Part shown: in pieces, positions 1-7,828 of the stretch | Layout of the letters: each line of letters begins with the position of its first letter | Numbering within the stretch: the first letter of the stretch is position 1 | Assembly (NCBI GenBank): GCA_017443985.1 | Contig: JAFSXR010000007.1 | Coordinates: forward strand, 1-63,943 | Length of the DNA: 63,943 bases | Direction of reading: 5' to 3' | Origin: Synergistaceae bacterium | GTDB lineage: Bacteria > Synergistota > Synergistia > Synergistales > Aminobacteriaceae | Translations under genes and position numbers: made by a program | Notes under the pieces: generated by a model | Databases searched by the model: none | Told to the model about the DNA's origin: nothing | What the model saw: only the letters and a program-made list of their open reading frames with translations

Positions 1-1104
1 GAAATATTGACGGATTTCTTTCGGAAAACTCTTCCAGCGTCCGCGCAGCACGTTCACTGTCGCTTGAGTTCCGACCATCTGGCTTGACGGCGTAACGAGC
101 GGAGGATAGCCCATTGCTTTGCGCACTACCGGGACTTCGTTCAAAACGTCCTCAAGTTTGTCTATGGCGTTCATTTCTTTTAACTGCTTGACCATGTTTG
201 AATACATGCCGCCCGGAATTTGATAACGAAGAATATTAATATCAACTCAGGCGATCTCCGGCAGTAAATCTTTATATTTCTCGCGCAGCTTCTTAAAATG
301 ATTGCAGATTGGGAGAAGGTCATCAATTTTAATTCCCGTGTCATATTCCGACCCTGCCAACGCGGCGACCAGCGACTCGGTAGGCGGCTGGCTCGTTCCA
401 AGCGCGAACGGCGAAATAGCTGTGTCGATAATTTCCGCGCCGGCTTCAATTCCTGATAAGTATGCCATGCTCGCAAGTCCTGTCGTGTAGTGGCTGTGAA
501 GTTCTACGGGAACGTCAACTTTTTCCTTGATAGCCTTGACGAGCTTTGCGCAGTCCATAGGGCCTATTAATCCGGCCATGTCTTTAATGGCGATTGAGTC
601 GGCTCCCATTTCCTGCATCTGCTTGGCCATGTTTGCGAAAGTGTCAAGCGTATGGACGGGCGACAAAGTGTAGCTCATGCAGAGCTGTAAATGCGCTCCT
701 TCTTTTTTAACCTGGTCGGCGGCGATTTCAACGTTCCTTAAATCGTTGAGCGCGTCAAAACATCTGACTATATCTATTCCATTTCCGACGGCCTTTTTAA
801 CGAACTCGCGGACTACATCATCAGCGTAATGACGATAGCCGACTAAGTTCTGGCCGCGCAGAAGCATTTGTAATTTTGCTTTCTTCACACGGGCGCGAAT
901 GAGCCTCAGTCTTTCCCAAGGGTCTTCGTCAAGGAAACGCATAGCCGAGTCGAAAGTCGCTCCGCCCCACATCTCTAACGCCCAGTAGCCCGCGTTGTCC
1001 ATGTACTCAAGTACCGGCAGCATGTCATCAGTTCTCATTCTCGTTGCGATTAATGACTGATGGGCATCGCGCAGGGCGGTTTCTGTAATTCGTACCTTTG
1101 GCAT
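1..1104 (-). pseudogene. oadA: Oxaloacetate decarboxylase alpha / carboxyltransferase 5S-type subunit, partial, with in-frame TGA
   Basis: Carboxyltransferase domain of the biotin-dependent decarboxylase/transcarboxylase family, which moves CO2 between an oxoacid and biotin. Residues 12-18 read RDAHQSL (metal Asp13); K174 in IKDMAGL is the expected carboxylated lysine; H203 and H205 in ELHSHYTTG are metal ligands. An in-frame TGA at 247-249 (codon 286) interrupts the gene. The same frame stays open to the window edge with typical family sequence (YQIPGGMYSNM, then MGYPPLVTPSSQMVGTQA). Homologues as I recall them have Gly at the TGA position, so one GGA-to-TGA change explains it. The gene runs off the left edge, so the C-terminus is unseen. 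It is a recent pseudogene, a sequencing error or, less likely, recoded. Family assignment is firm; the exact enzyme is not. Confidence 0.85.
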
Positions 1105-1179
1105 AAAATTTTTTTCCTCCTGTTGAATTTTTTTAATTCGTTAATTTGTCTTAATTATACACAATTATTAATTATTGAT

Positions 1180-2649
1180 TTAACTGTGCGGCAGAACTCC
1201 GAGAGCGTAGCTGATTTTTCTTTCGCGCCCGTCCGAAGGCGAATTATAAATTTTTCCGTTGATTATCATTTCCGTAGAGCCTCCGCCGTCGAGATTAAGA
1301 GCATACATGACACCGTGAGCCCGTAAAATATCCGTGAGCTCGTTTATAGTTGCTCCAGATGCGTGCATACCGTTTCTACCGTCCACGACAAGAAAGACCC
1401 AATCGCCCGACGCAGAGAGCCCGACAGCAGAACGGGGGTGCCTGACTGACGTTAAAGTGTTATTAAAATCTTCGGGGATTGTTGAGGCAAAGCCGTCATC
1501 TAAAAGCAGCGGCCCTGCCTGAATTATATTCTCCATGTCGTACCATTGAGCAAGCTCTTCTGACGAGTAAATGACTTTGAAAACCGCTTCGTCGTCTTTG
1601 TTCCAGCCTAGACAGCCGCGCCCGTCATAACCTTCGTTTATCATGCTGCCGTTAATTTTTAATGCGCCGATGGGATAGCCGTGTCCCGGAGTTGTCGTCG
1701 CAAAAAATCCCGCGTTGATTGAGGCCCTCGCGCCGTACTGCCTTGAAAGTTCTGAGAGCTTCAATAAATCTTTTGTGCTGTTTTTCGAGATTAAAGGCAA
1801 AATTTTCCAGTAGGACGGATCAATCATTAACATGGTCCAAAATTTAGGCACAATGTTCGTGTCTCTGTTGCTCATTGACGGCAAAATCCTAAACTGCAGG
1901 CCCCGTGCTTTGGCAGTAGAAATTAATTTCCTGATGTCGTTATAATCTTCAATTTTTTGTGTTCTCACGCCGTAAATGCCTTCAGTGCTGAAAACTTTTG
2001 CGTCAATTCCCGAAGAGTTCAGAGAATTTTTGAAAGCGTCTGCGGCGGCGCGTGTTTTTATTCCGTCCATATAAAATCTCCACGCCGGAACGCCCGTGAA
2101 AACTCCCTCGCGGTGAACAAAAATTTTTAATCCCTCAACGGGATTTCTTACCATGTCGAAAGTTAAATTTCCGCTCGCGTTTTTTACTCGGTCGAGAATA
2201 ATTTGAGCTTCTTTCGCGCTTAAATTATTTTGCCCGTTAAAAATTTTTGATTTCGTAAAAATTATTGGGTTCATGTTCGTAGCTACGACGAGACAGCCCC
2301 TCTCGAACGAAGTTAATTTTTTCTCATCGTCAAAGCCCGTCGGATAATCTGAAAAGATCCCGGCCTCGAATGAAAGCCCCAGACTTTGAATACACCAGCG
2401 CAGAGCCTCGCGTCTCGTTACGTTTGCTTTAATGTTGTCTACCTTGTCCGTAATAATTCCCGTCCTGAGCATAAAAGCAACGGGGCTTGAATTATCGTAT
2501 TCGTATGTTCCGCTCCAGTCGATACCGCGAGCCTTGAGAAGCCCCCCGATGAACTCCGCACGGGTTACGGAATAAGCTGTGCCGCTGCTTAAAAATAAAA
2601 ATATAAAAATAAAAATATAAAAACGTCTGAAAATTTTTACTTTCTTCAA
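1180..2649 (-). CDS. Secreted phosphodiester glycosidase (NAGPA-domain) protein
   Basis: A 489-residue exported protein. Residues 1-27 form a signal peptide (basic start, long hydrophobic stretch, cleavage near TAYS). Residues about 30-175 resemble SLH-like helical repeats (AEFIGGLLKARGI, TRREALRWCIQSLGL), which in this family can tether proteins to the envelope. Residues about 300-489 match the NAGPA/phosphodiester glycosidase fold: SINAGFF, VDGRNGMHASGATINEL and NLDGGGSTEM. The family hydrolyses sugar phosphodiesters; the natural substrate cannot be read from sequence. It stands alone, 75 bases downstream of the oadA-like gene on the same strand. The start ATG directly precedes the basic signal-peptide residues MKKVKIFRR. 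Confidence 0.82.
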   Translation of the reverse strand: MKKVKIFRRFYIFIFIFLFLSSGTAYSVTRAEFIGGLLKARGIDWSGTYEYDNSSPVAFMLRTGIITDKVDNIKANVTRREALRWCIQSLGLSFEAGIFSDYPTGFDDEKKLTSFERGCLVVATNMNPIIFTKSKIFNGQNNLSAKEAQIILDRVKNASGNLTFDMVRNPVEGLKIFVHREGVFTGVPAWRFYMDGIKTRAAADAFKNSLNSSGIDAKVFSTEGIYGVRTQKIEDYNDIRKLISTAKARGLQFRILPSMSNRDTNIVPKFWTMLMIDPSYWKILPLISKNSTKDLLKLSELSRQYGARASINAGFFATTTPGHGYPIGALKINGSMINEGYDGRGCLGWNKDDEAVFKVIYSSEELAQWYDMENIIQAGPLLLDDGFASTIPEDFNNTLTSVRHPRSAVGLSASGDWVFLVVDGRNGMHASGATINELTDILRAHGVMYALNLDGGGSTEMIINGKIYNSPSDGRERKISYALGVLPHS

Positions 2650-2699
2650 ATCTTGTCAACCCTATCTAAAATCTTTCAAAAGCTGATATAATTTCACTC

Positions 2700-2840
2700 A
2701 TGCCCCTGCGGGTTCATGTGATAGTGAATACGTTCTGAGCCAACACTCGATTCCAACTTGGCAGTTTGCCGCAGACTTAAAGTCTTTAATAGGGACGGGT
2801 CAGAACTTTCAATACACGGTTCCTGCGGAGGCATTTTTTA
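2700..2840 (+). ncRNA. ssrS: 6S RNA
   Basis: The 5' strand GCCCCTGCGG pairs with 3' CCTGCGGAGGC to form the long closing stem. A large internal bubble follows, then GTTCTGA pairs with TCAGAAC, and inside it GCCAA pairs with TTGGC. The 3' segment CCTGCGGAGGCAT and the 5' segment CTGAGCCAAC closely match the conserved parts of E. coli 6S RNA. A TATAAT at 2687-2692 places the start near 2700, and a T-rich run begins at 2834. 6S RNA binds the housekeeping RNA polymerase holoenzyme as an open-promoter mimic. The exact ends are approximate, and about 140 nt is slightly short for the family. Confidence 0.82.
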
Positions 2841-2843
2841 TTT

Positions 2844-2906
2844 CAGGTAGGAATTAGGAAGCAGGAAGTAGGAAGTAAAAAAGAAAACCTCCTACCTCCT
2901 ACCTAA
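2844..2906. repeat. Heptamer repeat locus 1 (TAGGAAG/TAGGAGG, inverted arms)
   Basis: Direct units (GTAGGAATTAGGAAGCAGGAA...) at 2844-2876 face inverted units (CCTCCTACCTCCTACC) at 2887-2905 across a short A-rich loop. The RNA can fold into a hairpin in either direction. It separates the 6S RNA from the converging HAD gene and probably acts as a terminator. Confidence 0.75.
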
Positions 2907-3679
2907 ATTATAAGCCCGAGTTCATAGCATGCCTGCAAGATTCCGCCTTCGTCAATGTCATCGCAAATAAAATCCGCAGCTTCTTTCACTTTTTCAGACG
3001 CTCCGGCAACCGCGACGCTTAACTTAGCATTTTTTAACATCTCAATATCGTTCGGGCCGTCCCCGAAAGTTATAACATCATCGATATTTGCATTTTTATA
3101 TTTCATAAAAATTTCAATGCCGCGCCATTTTGAAGTCTCTGAATTTCTTGCTTCAGTAAATGCGTTCATCAGTTCAAGCCTCACGCCTTCGGGGGGAGCA
3201 TAAAAAATTCCGTGCTTTGCCTCTAAATTTTTCGGCGGCACTAAGATATAGCACATTATTGCGCGTTTTAATTCTTTCATTGATTTTATGCAGTCATAAC
3301 CGGCCTGCTGATTAAAATATTTTCTGAACATGCCAGAATTTTCGTCAGTGTAAATAAATTTTTCATCGGCTGCGGCTGTCAAGTTTGGAAATTTTTTTGC
3401 GGTCTCTAAAAATTTTTCTAAATGTTCATCAGGGAAAAAGGCGTTAAAAATTTCTTGGCCTTCTGAAAAAATCTGCGCGCCTCCAGAGCAAACGAGATTA
3501 TTAATCTCAAATACCTTTGCTGTAGGAAAAGTCAAGAAGCCTGCGCGACCCGTAGCTATTGCAGGAACATGCCCGGCGGCTTTTAATAATTTTATTGCCT
3601 CTCTCGTCTGCTCGGGAATGTGAGGGAAATTTACGTGGCTCACTAATGTGTTGTCAATGTCAAAAAAAATATATTTCAT
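2903..3679 (-). CDS. HAD-superfamily Cof-type phosphatase
   Basis: A 258-residue haloacid-dehalogenase hydrolase of the Cof (IIB cap) type. The N-terminus FFDIDNTLVSH carries the nucleophile Asp7 and acid Asp9. The C-terminal motif TFGDGPNDIEML holds the metal-binding aspartates, and a cap domain occupies about residues 85-185. Such enzymes dephosphorylate sugar phosphates, flavin nucleotides or PLP; the substrate is not predictable here. It follows cobU with a 9-base gap on the same strand, so it may be co-transcribed with cobS-cobU. Its stop lies in the inverted arm of heptamer repeat locus 1. Confidence 0.85.
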   Translation of the reverse strand: MKYIFFDIDNTLVSHVNFPHIPEQTREAIKLLKAAGHVPAIATGRAGFLTFPTAKVFEINNLVCSGGAQIFSEGQEIFNAFFPDEHLEKFLETAKKFPNLTAAADEKFIYTDENSGMFRKYFNQQAGYDCIKSMKELKRAIMCYILVPPKNLEAKHGIFYAPPEGVRLELMNAFTEARNSETSKWRGIEIFMKYKNANIDDVITFGDGPNDIEMLKNAKLSVAVAGASEKVKEAADFICDDIDEGGILQACYELGLII

Positions 3680-3688
3680 GAAAAATTT

Positions 3689-4069
3689 TTATCCTTTCAA
3701 TCTCAACGGCAGCCCTGCGAAAATCCTGTCAACTATGTCAGCTTCGCTTGCAAGAAATTTATAAACGCGGCCCGTTTCATCGCGCCAGAGCCTTTCAAAT
3801 TTATCCGCAGGAACAACGCCGCCGGAAATTTCATCGCCGATTATTATGGAATTTCTTAAAATTTCGAGCCTCGACTCAAAAAATTCTAGAGCGTTAATAT
3901 TTTTCCGCAGCAAATTTTTTACTCCGTAATGAAGATTTAATATTAGTCCCGGCGCAGAAATATTTTCAGGCTCTGTTTTTTCTAAGTCGTAAATAAAATT
4001 AAATTTCTTATATAATTTTTCAGCGTAGGCCCGTTTGCCCATGTAACGCCCGCCTAAAATTAAATGCAG
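3689..4069 (-). CDS. cobU: Short, divergent CobU-like adenosylcobinamide kinase
   Basis: The N-terminus LILGGRYMGKRAYAEKLY corresponds to the CobU P-loop. The C-terminal half (GDEISGGVVPADKFERLWRD, then AGLPLRLKG at the end) matches the conserved end of CobU. CobU phosphorylates adenosylcobinamide and then adds GMP. Only about 126 residues are present against roughly 180 usually, and the middle part with the RI..H guanylylation histidine is not recognisable. The first ATG (4040-4042) would cut the P-loop in half. The frame is open upstream only to a TGA, leaving a CTG at 4067-4069 as the likely start, overlapping the end of cobS. Family membership is good; full bifunctional activity is doubtful. 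Confidence 0.7.
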   Translation of the reverse strand: MHLILGGRYMGKRAYAEKLYKKFNFIYDLEKTEPENISAPGLILNLHYGVKNLLRKNINALEFFESRLEILRNSIIIGDEISGGVVPADKFERLWRDETGRVYKFLASEADIVDRIFAGLPLRLKG

Positions 4070-4812
4070 TTTTCAATCACCGTTCCCGTTAAAAATAAAA
4101 TCTCTGAAATTTCCAGATAAGCTCCGAGTAAATCGCCGGTAATGCCTCCGAAAATTTTTGAGCAGATTTTTGTCCAGATTATAAGACTCAAAATAAAAAT
4201 TACGGGAATTATTATAGAATTATTTGCGAATGAAAGAATAAAAAATAAGAAAAGGAAAAAAATATTGCCGCTTTTTTTTCGCGCTGCTCCCGTGATGAAA
4301 GCGAGGCCGCCGGATTTTGCGAATTTAATATTATTTAATATCACGGCCATTCCCAAGCGCGAATAGATAGGAATGAAGAAATTTATTTTAATTCCTTGCG
4401 AAAAAATTTCGGCGAACAAAAAAGTTTTTGCCATTAAAGCTAATGCACAGCCCATGACCGCGAAAGAGCCTGCGTGAGTGTCGGATAAAATTTTTAGGCG
4501 CATCTCTCTGTCCCTCCGTGAAAAAATTGCGTCGCAGGTGTCCATCAAGCCGTCCATGTGAAGTCCGCCGGTTAAGCTCAAGGTTAAGAATGTCATCAAA
4601 AAACCGCGCAATGTTCCAGAAATTTTTTCAGCGAGGCCAAGAGCGTAAAAAAATCCCAGCCAACATGTCGCGAATAAAAATCCTGTTACGGGTATCATGA
4701 CGCAGAAGTAACGAAGATTTTTTTCGTTCCATTCGGGCAAAAATTTTTGAGGAGCAGGAAAAATTGAAAGAAACGTTAGAGCGATTAGAAATGAATTTAT
4801 TTTATACAGCAA
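4060..4812 (-). CDS. cobS: Adenosylcobinamide-GDP ribazoletransferase
   Basis: Integral membrane cobalamin synthase, which joins adenosylcobinamide-GDP to alpha-ribazole (phosphate). It has several hydrophobic segments and the hallmark GGLHMDGLMDTCDAI in the first half; GGITGDLLGAYLEISE near the C-terminus is also typical. The start is uncertain. An ATG at 4864-4866 lies 65 bases inside hicB, whereas TTG at 4810-4812 gives a family-like N-terminus (LYKINSFLIALTFLSIFPAP). I prefer the TTG. The upstream hicAB pair overlaps this start, which suggests the toxin-antitoxin pair inserted directly in front of the cob genes and may have altered translation initiation. The downstream cobU overlaps its stop. 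Confidence 0.88.
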   Translation of the reverse strand: MLYKINSFLIALTFLSIFPAPQKFLPEWNEKNLRYFCVMIPVTGFLFATCWLGFFYALGLAEKISGTLRGFLMTFLTLSLTGGLHMDGLMDTCDAIFSRRDREMRLKILSDTHAGSFAVMGCALALMAKTFLFAEIFSQGIKINFFIPIYSRLGMAVILNNIKFAKSGGLAFITGAARKKSGNIFFLFLFFILSFANNSIIIPVIFILSLIIWTKICSKIFGGITGDLLGAYLEISEILFLTGTVIENCI

Positions 4813-5080
4813 TTTTCGAATATAAATCTGTATCAGCTTCAACAAGTGCGACAATTTCACCGGCATTTAATTTTATTGTCGATAAATCACTCGGCTGTGG
4901 GATTACTTCTCCTTTATCTTCAGAGTTAAGCAGCATTAAATTTAATACGTCATTAGCATTGTCGAGAGCTTCACGCAAAGTTTCTCCGTCCGTGAAGCAG
5001 TTACGTAAATCAGGAAAATTTACATAATAGACTCTATCGTTAAAGTCATAGCTTATTATTGCCGGAAACTCGTATTTCAT
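4802..5080 (-). CDS. hicB: HicB-family antitoxin (pair 1)
   Basis: A 92-residue protein with the partially degraded RNase-H-like fold of HicB: YDFNDRVYYVNFPDLRNCFTDG, then TLREALDNANDVLNLML. It neutralises HicA by direct binding. The C-terminus (IVALVEADTDLYSKIAV) is short and shows no obvious separate DNA-binding domain. Its ATG overlaps the hicA stop by four bases, so the two are translationally coupled in the toxin-first order. Its 3' end overlaps the probable cobS start. Confidence 0.85.
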   Translation of the reverse strand: MKYEFPAIISYDFNDRVYYVNFPDLRNCFTDGETLREALDNANDVLNLMLLNSEDKGEVIPQPSDLSTIKLNAGEIVALVEADTDLYSKIAV

Positions 5081-5262
5081 TTTATACCTGCCTCCCTAAA
5101 TATATTTCTTAATGTACCGTTGGGAATTTCCCTGCCGACATGTCTCCATACAGGAAAATCATGCCCTGTTATCTCTGAGTGCCAAACTTCATGATTAGCT
5201 CCCTCACGAATTATATAACAGCCATATTTTTTTAAGATTTTTATTAATTCAGAACGCTTCAT
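5077..5262 (-). CDS. hicA: HicA-family mRNA interferase toxin (pair 1)
   Basis: A 61-residue protein with the double-stranded-RNA-binding-like HicA fold: KRSELIKILKKYGCYIIREGANHEVWHSE. The His in ANHEVW is at the family's catalytic position. HicA toxins cleave mRNA independently of, or during, translation. It lies 60 bases downstream of the broken aldo/keto reductase and heptamer repeat locus 2, and is coupled to hicB. No separate promoter was identified. The other two hicA genes in this window are clearly different sequences, so this is not a local duplication. Confidence 0.85.
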   Translation of the reverse strand: MKRSELIKILKKYGCYIIREGANHEVWHSEITGHDFPVWRHVGREIPNGTLRNIFREAGIK

Positions 5263-5280
5263 AAAATATATAAAAAGTGA

Positions 5281-5326
5281 GGAGCTTTTTTAACTCCTAA
5301 CTCCTCATTCCTAACTCCTACCTCAA
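5281..5326. repeat. Heptamer repeat locus 2
   Basis: Units read ACTCCTA / ATTCCTA / CTCCTAC on the plus strand, TAGGAGT-type on the minus strand. It starts at the stop codon of the aldo/keto reductase and ends in GAGGAGC, which can pair with GCTCCTC across an A/T run. Confidence 0.75.
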
Positions 5327-6450
5327 AGAAGCACTTTTGCAACTTTTTCAAGCTCGTCGCGGATTTTAATATGCTGAGGGCAGGCCGCCTCACATGCACC
5401 GCATTTAATGCACTCGTTTGCGCGTTTATGGCCCTGTCCTGCAACGTTCCAGTCTTCGTTGTGCTTTGCCAGTCCAAGATTTCCATAGAGCGTATACATA
5501 TTCATTGACGCAAACGAAGCCGAGATGCCTATATCCATCGGGCAGACCTTTGCGCAGTAATTGCAAGTCGTACACGGAATAATCGGAAGTTTTGCGAGCT
5601 CGATGCTTGCCTTTTCGATAACTTTTTTCTGTTCGGGCGTTAAGTGCTTAAAGTCTTTCATGTAAGAAAGATTGTCGCGCATTTGTTCAAGATTCGACAT
5701 TCCCGACAGAACTGTGATAACGCCGTCTAAATCCGCTGCAAACCTTACTGCCCACGAGGCACACGAAGAATCAGGCTCCGCGTCCTTGAGAATTTTCTCA
5801 ACGCTTGCAGGAGGTGTCGCCAAGTTTCCGCCCTTTACGGGTTCCATGATGATTACGGGCTTGTGGCTTGTTATGCTTTCTTGCGACTTCGTAGCACTCT
5901 CTTGATTTAATCGCAGGGTTTTCCCAGTCGCCGTAATTAATTTGAAGTTGAACGAACTCCGCTTCAGGGTGCTTCGTTAAAATTTCTTCGAGCTGTTCGG
6001 GCGTTGAATGGAACGAAAAGCCGAGATGTTTAATTTTTCCCTTCTTCTTCTCGTTCAAAAAATAATTCCATAAATCAAAATCCTCAAAAAATTTTGTCCT
6101 CGAGTCGCCGAGATTATGAAGCAGATAAAAATCAAAATATCCTGCGCCGGATTGTTTCAATGAAGTTTCATACTGCGCGATCGCGTCCTCTTTTGTCTTG
6201 CAGTTAATCCACGCGGCGTTTTTCGTGGCAAGCTGGAATTTTTCTCTAGGATAACGTTCAACAAGTGCCTGACGTATAGCGTCCTCGCTTCCCGGATATG
6301 CCCAAGCCGTGTCAAAATAAGTAAACCCGGCCGCTAAAAATTCATCGACCATTTTTTTGTCTGCTCAATGTCGATCGTATTCTCATCAATTTTCGGCAGA
6401 CGCATAAGCCCGAATCCGAGCTTCTTTATATCTTCTCCCAAGTATGACAT
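5323..6450 (-). pseudogene. Aldo/keto reductase with C-terminal 4Fe-4S domain, two frameshifts
   Basis: Reassembled, this is a roughly 375-residue aldo/keto reductase of the ferredoxin-tailed group. FDTAWAYPGSEDAI, LATKNAAW and YLLHNLGD carry the Asp, Tyr, Lys and His tetrad. CNYCAKVCPMDIGI and CIKCGACEAACPQHI are two cluster-binding motifs. The start is ATG at 6448-6450. Near 6352-6359 a run of seven A should be eight (..EQTKK then MVDEFL). Near 5850-5870 the 7-base unit ACAAGCC is tandemly duplicated, where KPVIIMEPVKGG would otherwise read through. The two shifts cancel, but about 500 bases between them are in another frame. A tandem 7-mer duplication is hard to explain as a read error, so decay is likely. 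Confidence 0.85.
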
Positions 6451-6812
6451 AAAATTTTACCCCCATGAAAATTTTTATTAGAATATTAACATGTTCAACG
6501 GGACTTTAATCAAGAGTAACGAATAAGAAATTACTTCGGCAAAAAAAATTTATGCTAAAATAATTTTTATCCCAAATTCAAAAAATTTCATGAGAGAAAA
6601 AATTTTTGCAACTACTTTTACGCCTACAAAAAGTTTTAATTTTTTTAATGCCCACAAAATTTTACAGAGCTGATTAAAAAAATAGAGTCACGATTTTTTT
6701 CAAAGCCTCAGGATAAATTGCGGTTTGTGTTTTGTTTTGCTAGAATTGCTTAAAATATTTTCATCGGACGTAGTGATAAGCAAAAAAAAAAAATTAGGAG
6801 TGAAAAAATAAA
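6451..6812 (+). promoter_or_regulatory. Intergenic region with promoter for eda-rsfS
   Basis: About 360 bases without a gene, very AT-rich with many AAAATTTT runs. A sigma70-type promoter reads TTGCGG (6718-6723), a 17-base spacer, then TAGAAT (6741-6746). A ribosome-binding site TTAGGAGTG lies about 10 bases before the eda ATG. The other end would hold the promoter of the divergent aldo/keto reductase. I see no structured RNA here. Confidence 0.55.
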
Positions 6813-7454
6813 ATGATATTTGAACAGTTTTCAAAAATCGGAATTATTCCTGTTGTTGTACTTGACGACGCAAAAGACGCTGCACCGCTTGCGAAGGTCC
6901 TTTGCGAGAACGGTCTGCCCTGCGCTGAAGTAACTTTCAGAACTGCGGCGGCTGAAGAAGCAATTAAAACAATGTCGCGTGAATTTCCTGACATGCTTGT
7001 CGGGGCCGGCACAGTCCTTACGATTGAACAGGCTGACAAGGCAATCAACGCCGGAGCAAAATTCATCGTCGCACCGGGACTTAATCCCAAGATCGTTCAG
7101 TATTGCCTCGACAAGAGCGTACCGGTAACACCCGGCACACAGACACCCAGCGAAATGGAACAGGCTCTCGAACTTGGCCTCAAGGTCGTAAAATTTTTCC
7201 CGGCTGAACCGTCAGGCGGTCTCAACATGATTAAGGCAGTCGCGGCGGCATACGTTGACTTAAAATTCATGCCCACAGGCGGAATTAACGCAAAGAACGT
7301 GAGAGATTATCTTGCGTACAACAAAATCATTGCGTGCGGCGGAAGCTGGATGGTCAAAAAGGATTTAATCGCGGCCGGCGAATGGGACAAAATCGGCGCA
7401 ATGGTCAGAGAAGCTGCCGACATCGTAAAAGAAATCAGAGGGAACGCCAAATAA
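6813..7454 (+). CDS. eda: KDPG / 4-hydroxy-2-oxoglutarate aldolase
   Basis: A 213-residue class I aldolase that splits 2-keto-3-deoxy-6-phosphogluconate to pyruvate and glyceraldehyde 3-phosphate, or 4-hydroxy-2-oxoglutarate to pyruvate and glyoxylate. Visible motifs: CAEVTFRTAAAEEAI with the general-acid Glu, VGAGTVLT, the Schiff-base lysine in VVKFFPAEPSGG, and MPTGGI for phosphate binding. Length fits the family. No Entner-Doudoroff dehydratase lies nearby, so the physiological substrate is open. It begins a two-gene unit with rsfS and has its own promoter. Confidence 0.92.
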   Translation: MIFEQFSKIGIIPVVVLDDAKDAAPLAKVLCENGLPCAEVTFRTAAAEEAIKTMSREFPDMLVGAGTVLTIEQADKAINAGAKFIVAPGLNPKIVQYCLDKSVPVTPGTQTPSEMEQALELGLKVVKFFPAEPSGGLNMIKAVAAAYVDLKFMPTGGINAKNVRDYLAYNKIIACGGSWMVKKDLIAAGEWDKIGAMVREAADIVKEIRGNAK

Positions 7455-7766
7455 ATGCCGGGCATGATCGAAAATGTTATTGCGGCACTCGAAGCGAAGA
7501 ACGGCGAAAATATAATTTCTCTCGACCTAAAAAATAAGGGCGGTCTTGCTGATACGTTCGTTATCGTTACGGGAAATTCTGAAACTCACATGAAAACTTT
7601 GGCCGAAGCGGCTGAAGAGGCTCTCGAACGTGAAGGGCGCAGATGCAAAATCGAAGGCGAACACAGCGTAAACTGGCGTTTGATTGACGCTGGTGATGTT
7701 GTTGTTCATGTTTTCAGCCATAAGGGCAGAGAATTTTACAGGCTCGAAAGACTTTGGGAGAATTAG
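7455..7766 (+). CDS. rsfS: Ribosomal silencing factor RsfS
   Basis: A 103-residue RsfS/Iojap protein, which binds ribosomal protein L14 and blocks subunit joining during starvation. Motifs: DTFVIVTGNSETHMKTLAE, GEHSVNWRLIDAGDVVVHVF and a terminal FYRLERLWEN. It starts immediately after the eda stop with no gap, so it is co-transcribed with eda. This is an unusual partner, since rsfS is commonly near nadD. Its TAG stop is the first TAG of heptamer repeat locus 3, so the repeat inserted exactly at, or created, the 3' end of the gene. Confidence 0.92.
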   Translation: MPGMIENVIAALEAKNGENIISLDLKNKGGLADTFVIVTGNSETHMKTLAEAAEEALEREGRRCKIEGEHSVNWRLIDAGDVVVHVFSHKGREFYRLERLWEN

Positions 7767-7828
7767 GAGTTAGCCTGCCTTAGGCAGGTAGGAGTTAGGA
7801 ATTTTTTTCCTGCTCCTAATTTTTTTCT
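7764..7828. terminator. Heptamer repeat locus 3 forming a bidirectional terminator
   Basis: Two nested structures: a perfect hairpin CCTGCC-TTA-GGCAGG, then TTAGGAGTTAGGAA facing TTCCTGCTCCTAA, each followed by a T-run on the relevant strand. It separates rsfS (plus) from hflC (minus), which converge here. Confidence 0.8.

Noticed and set aside
247-285. The OadA TGA as a second selenocysteine codon
   Set aside because: The stem TTGATA/TATCAA begins one base after the TGA and has a large loop, unlike a bacterial SECIS, and no Cys is expected at this position in homologues.
6352-6360. Programmed frameshift at the A7 run of the aldo/keto reductase
   Set aside because: A second, separate frame break caused by a 7-base duplication remains, so slippage at the A run alone would not give a full protein.
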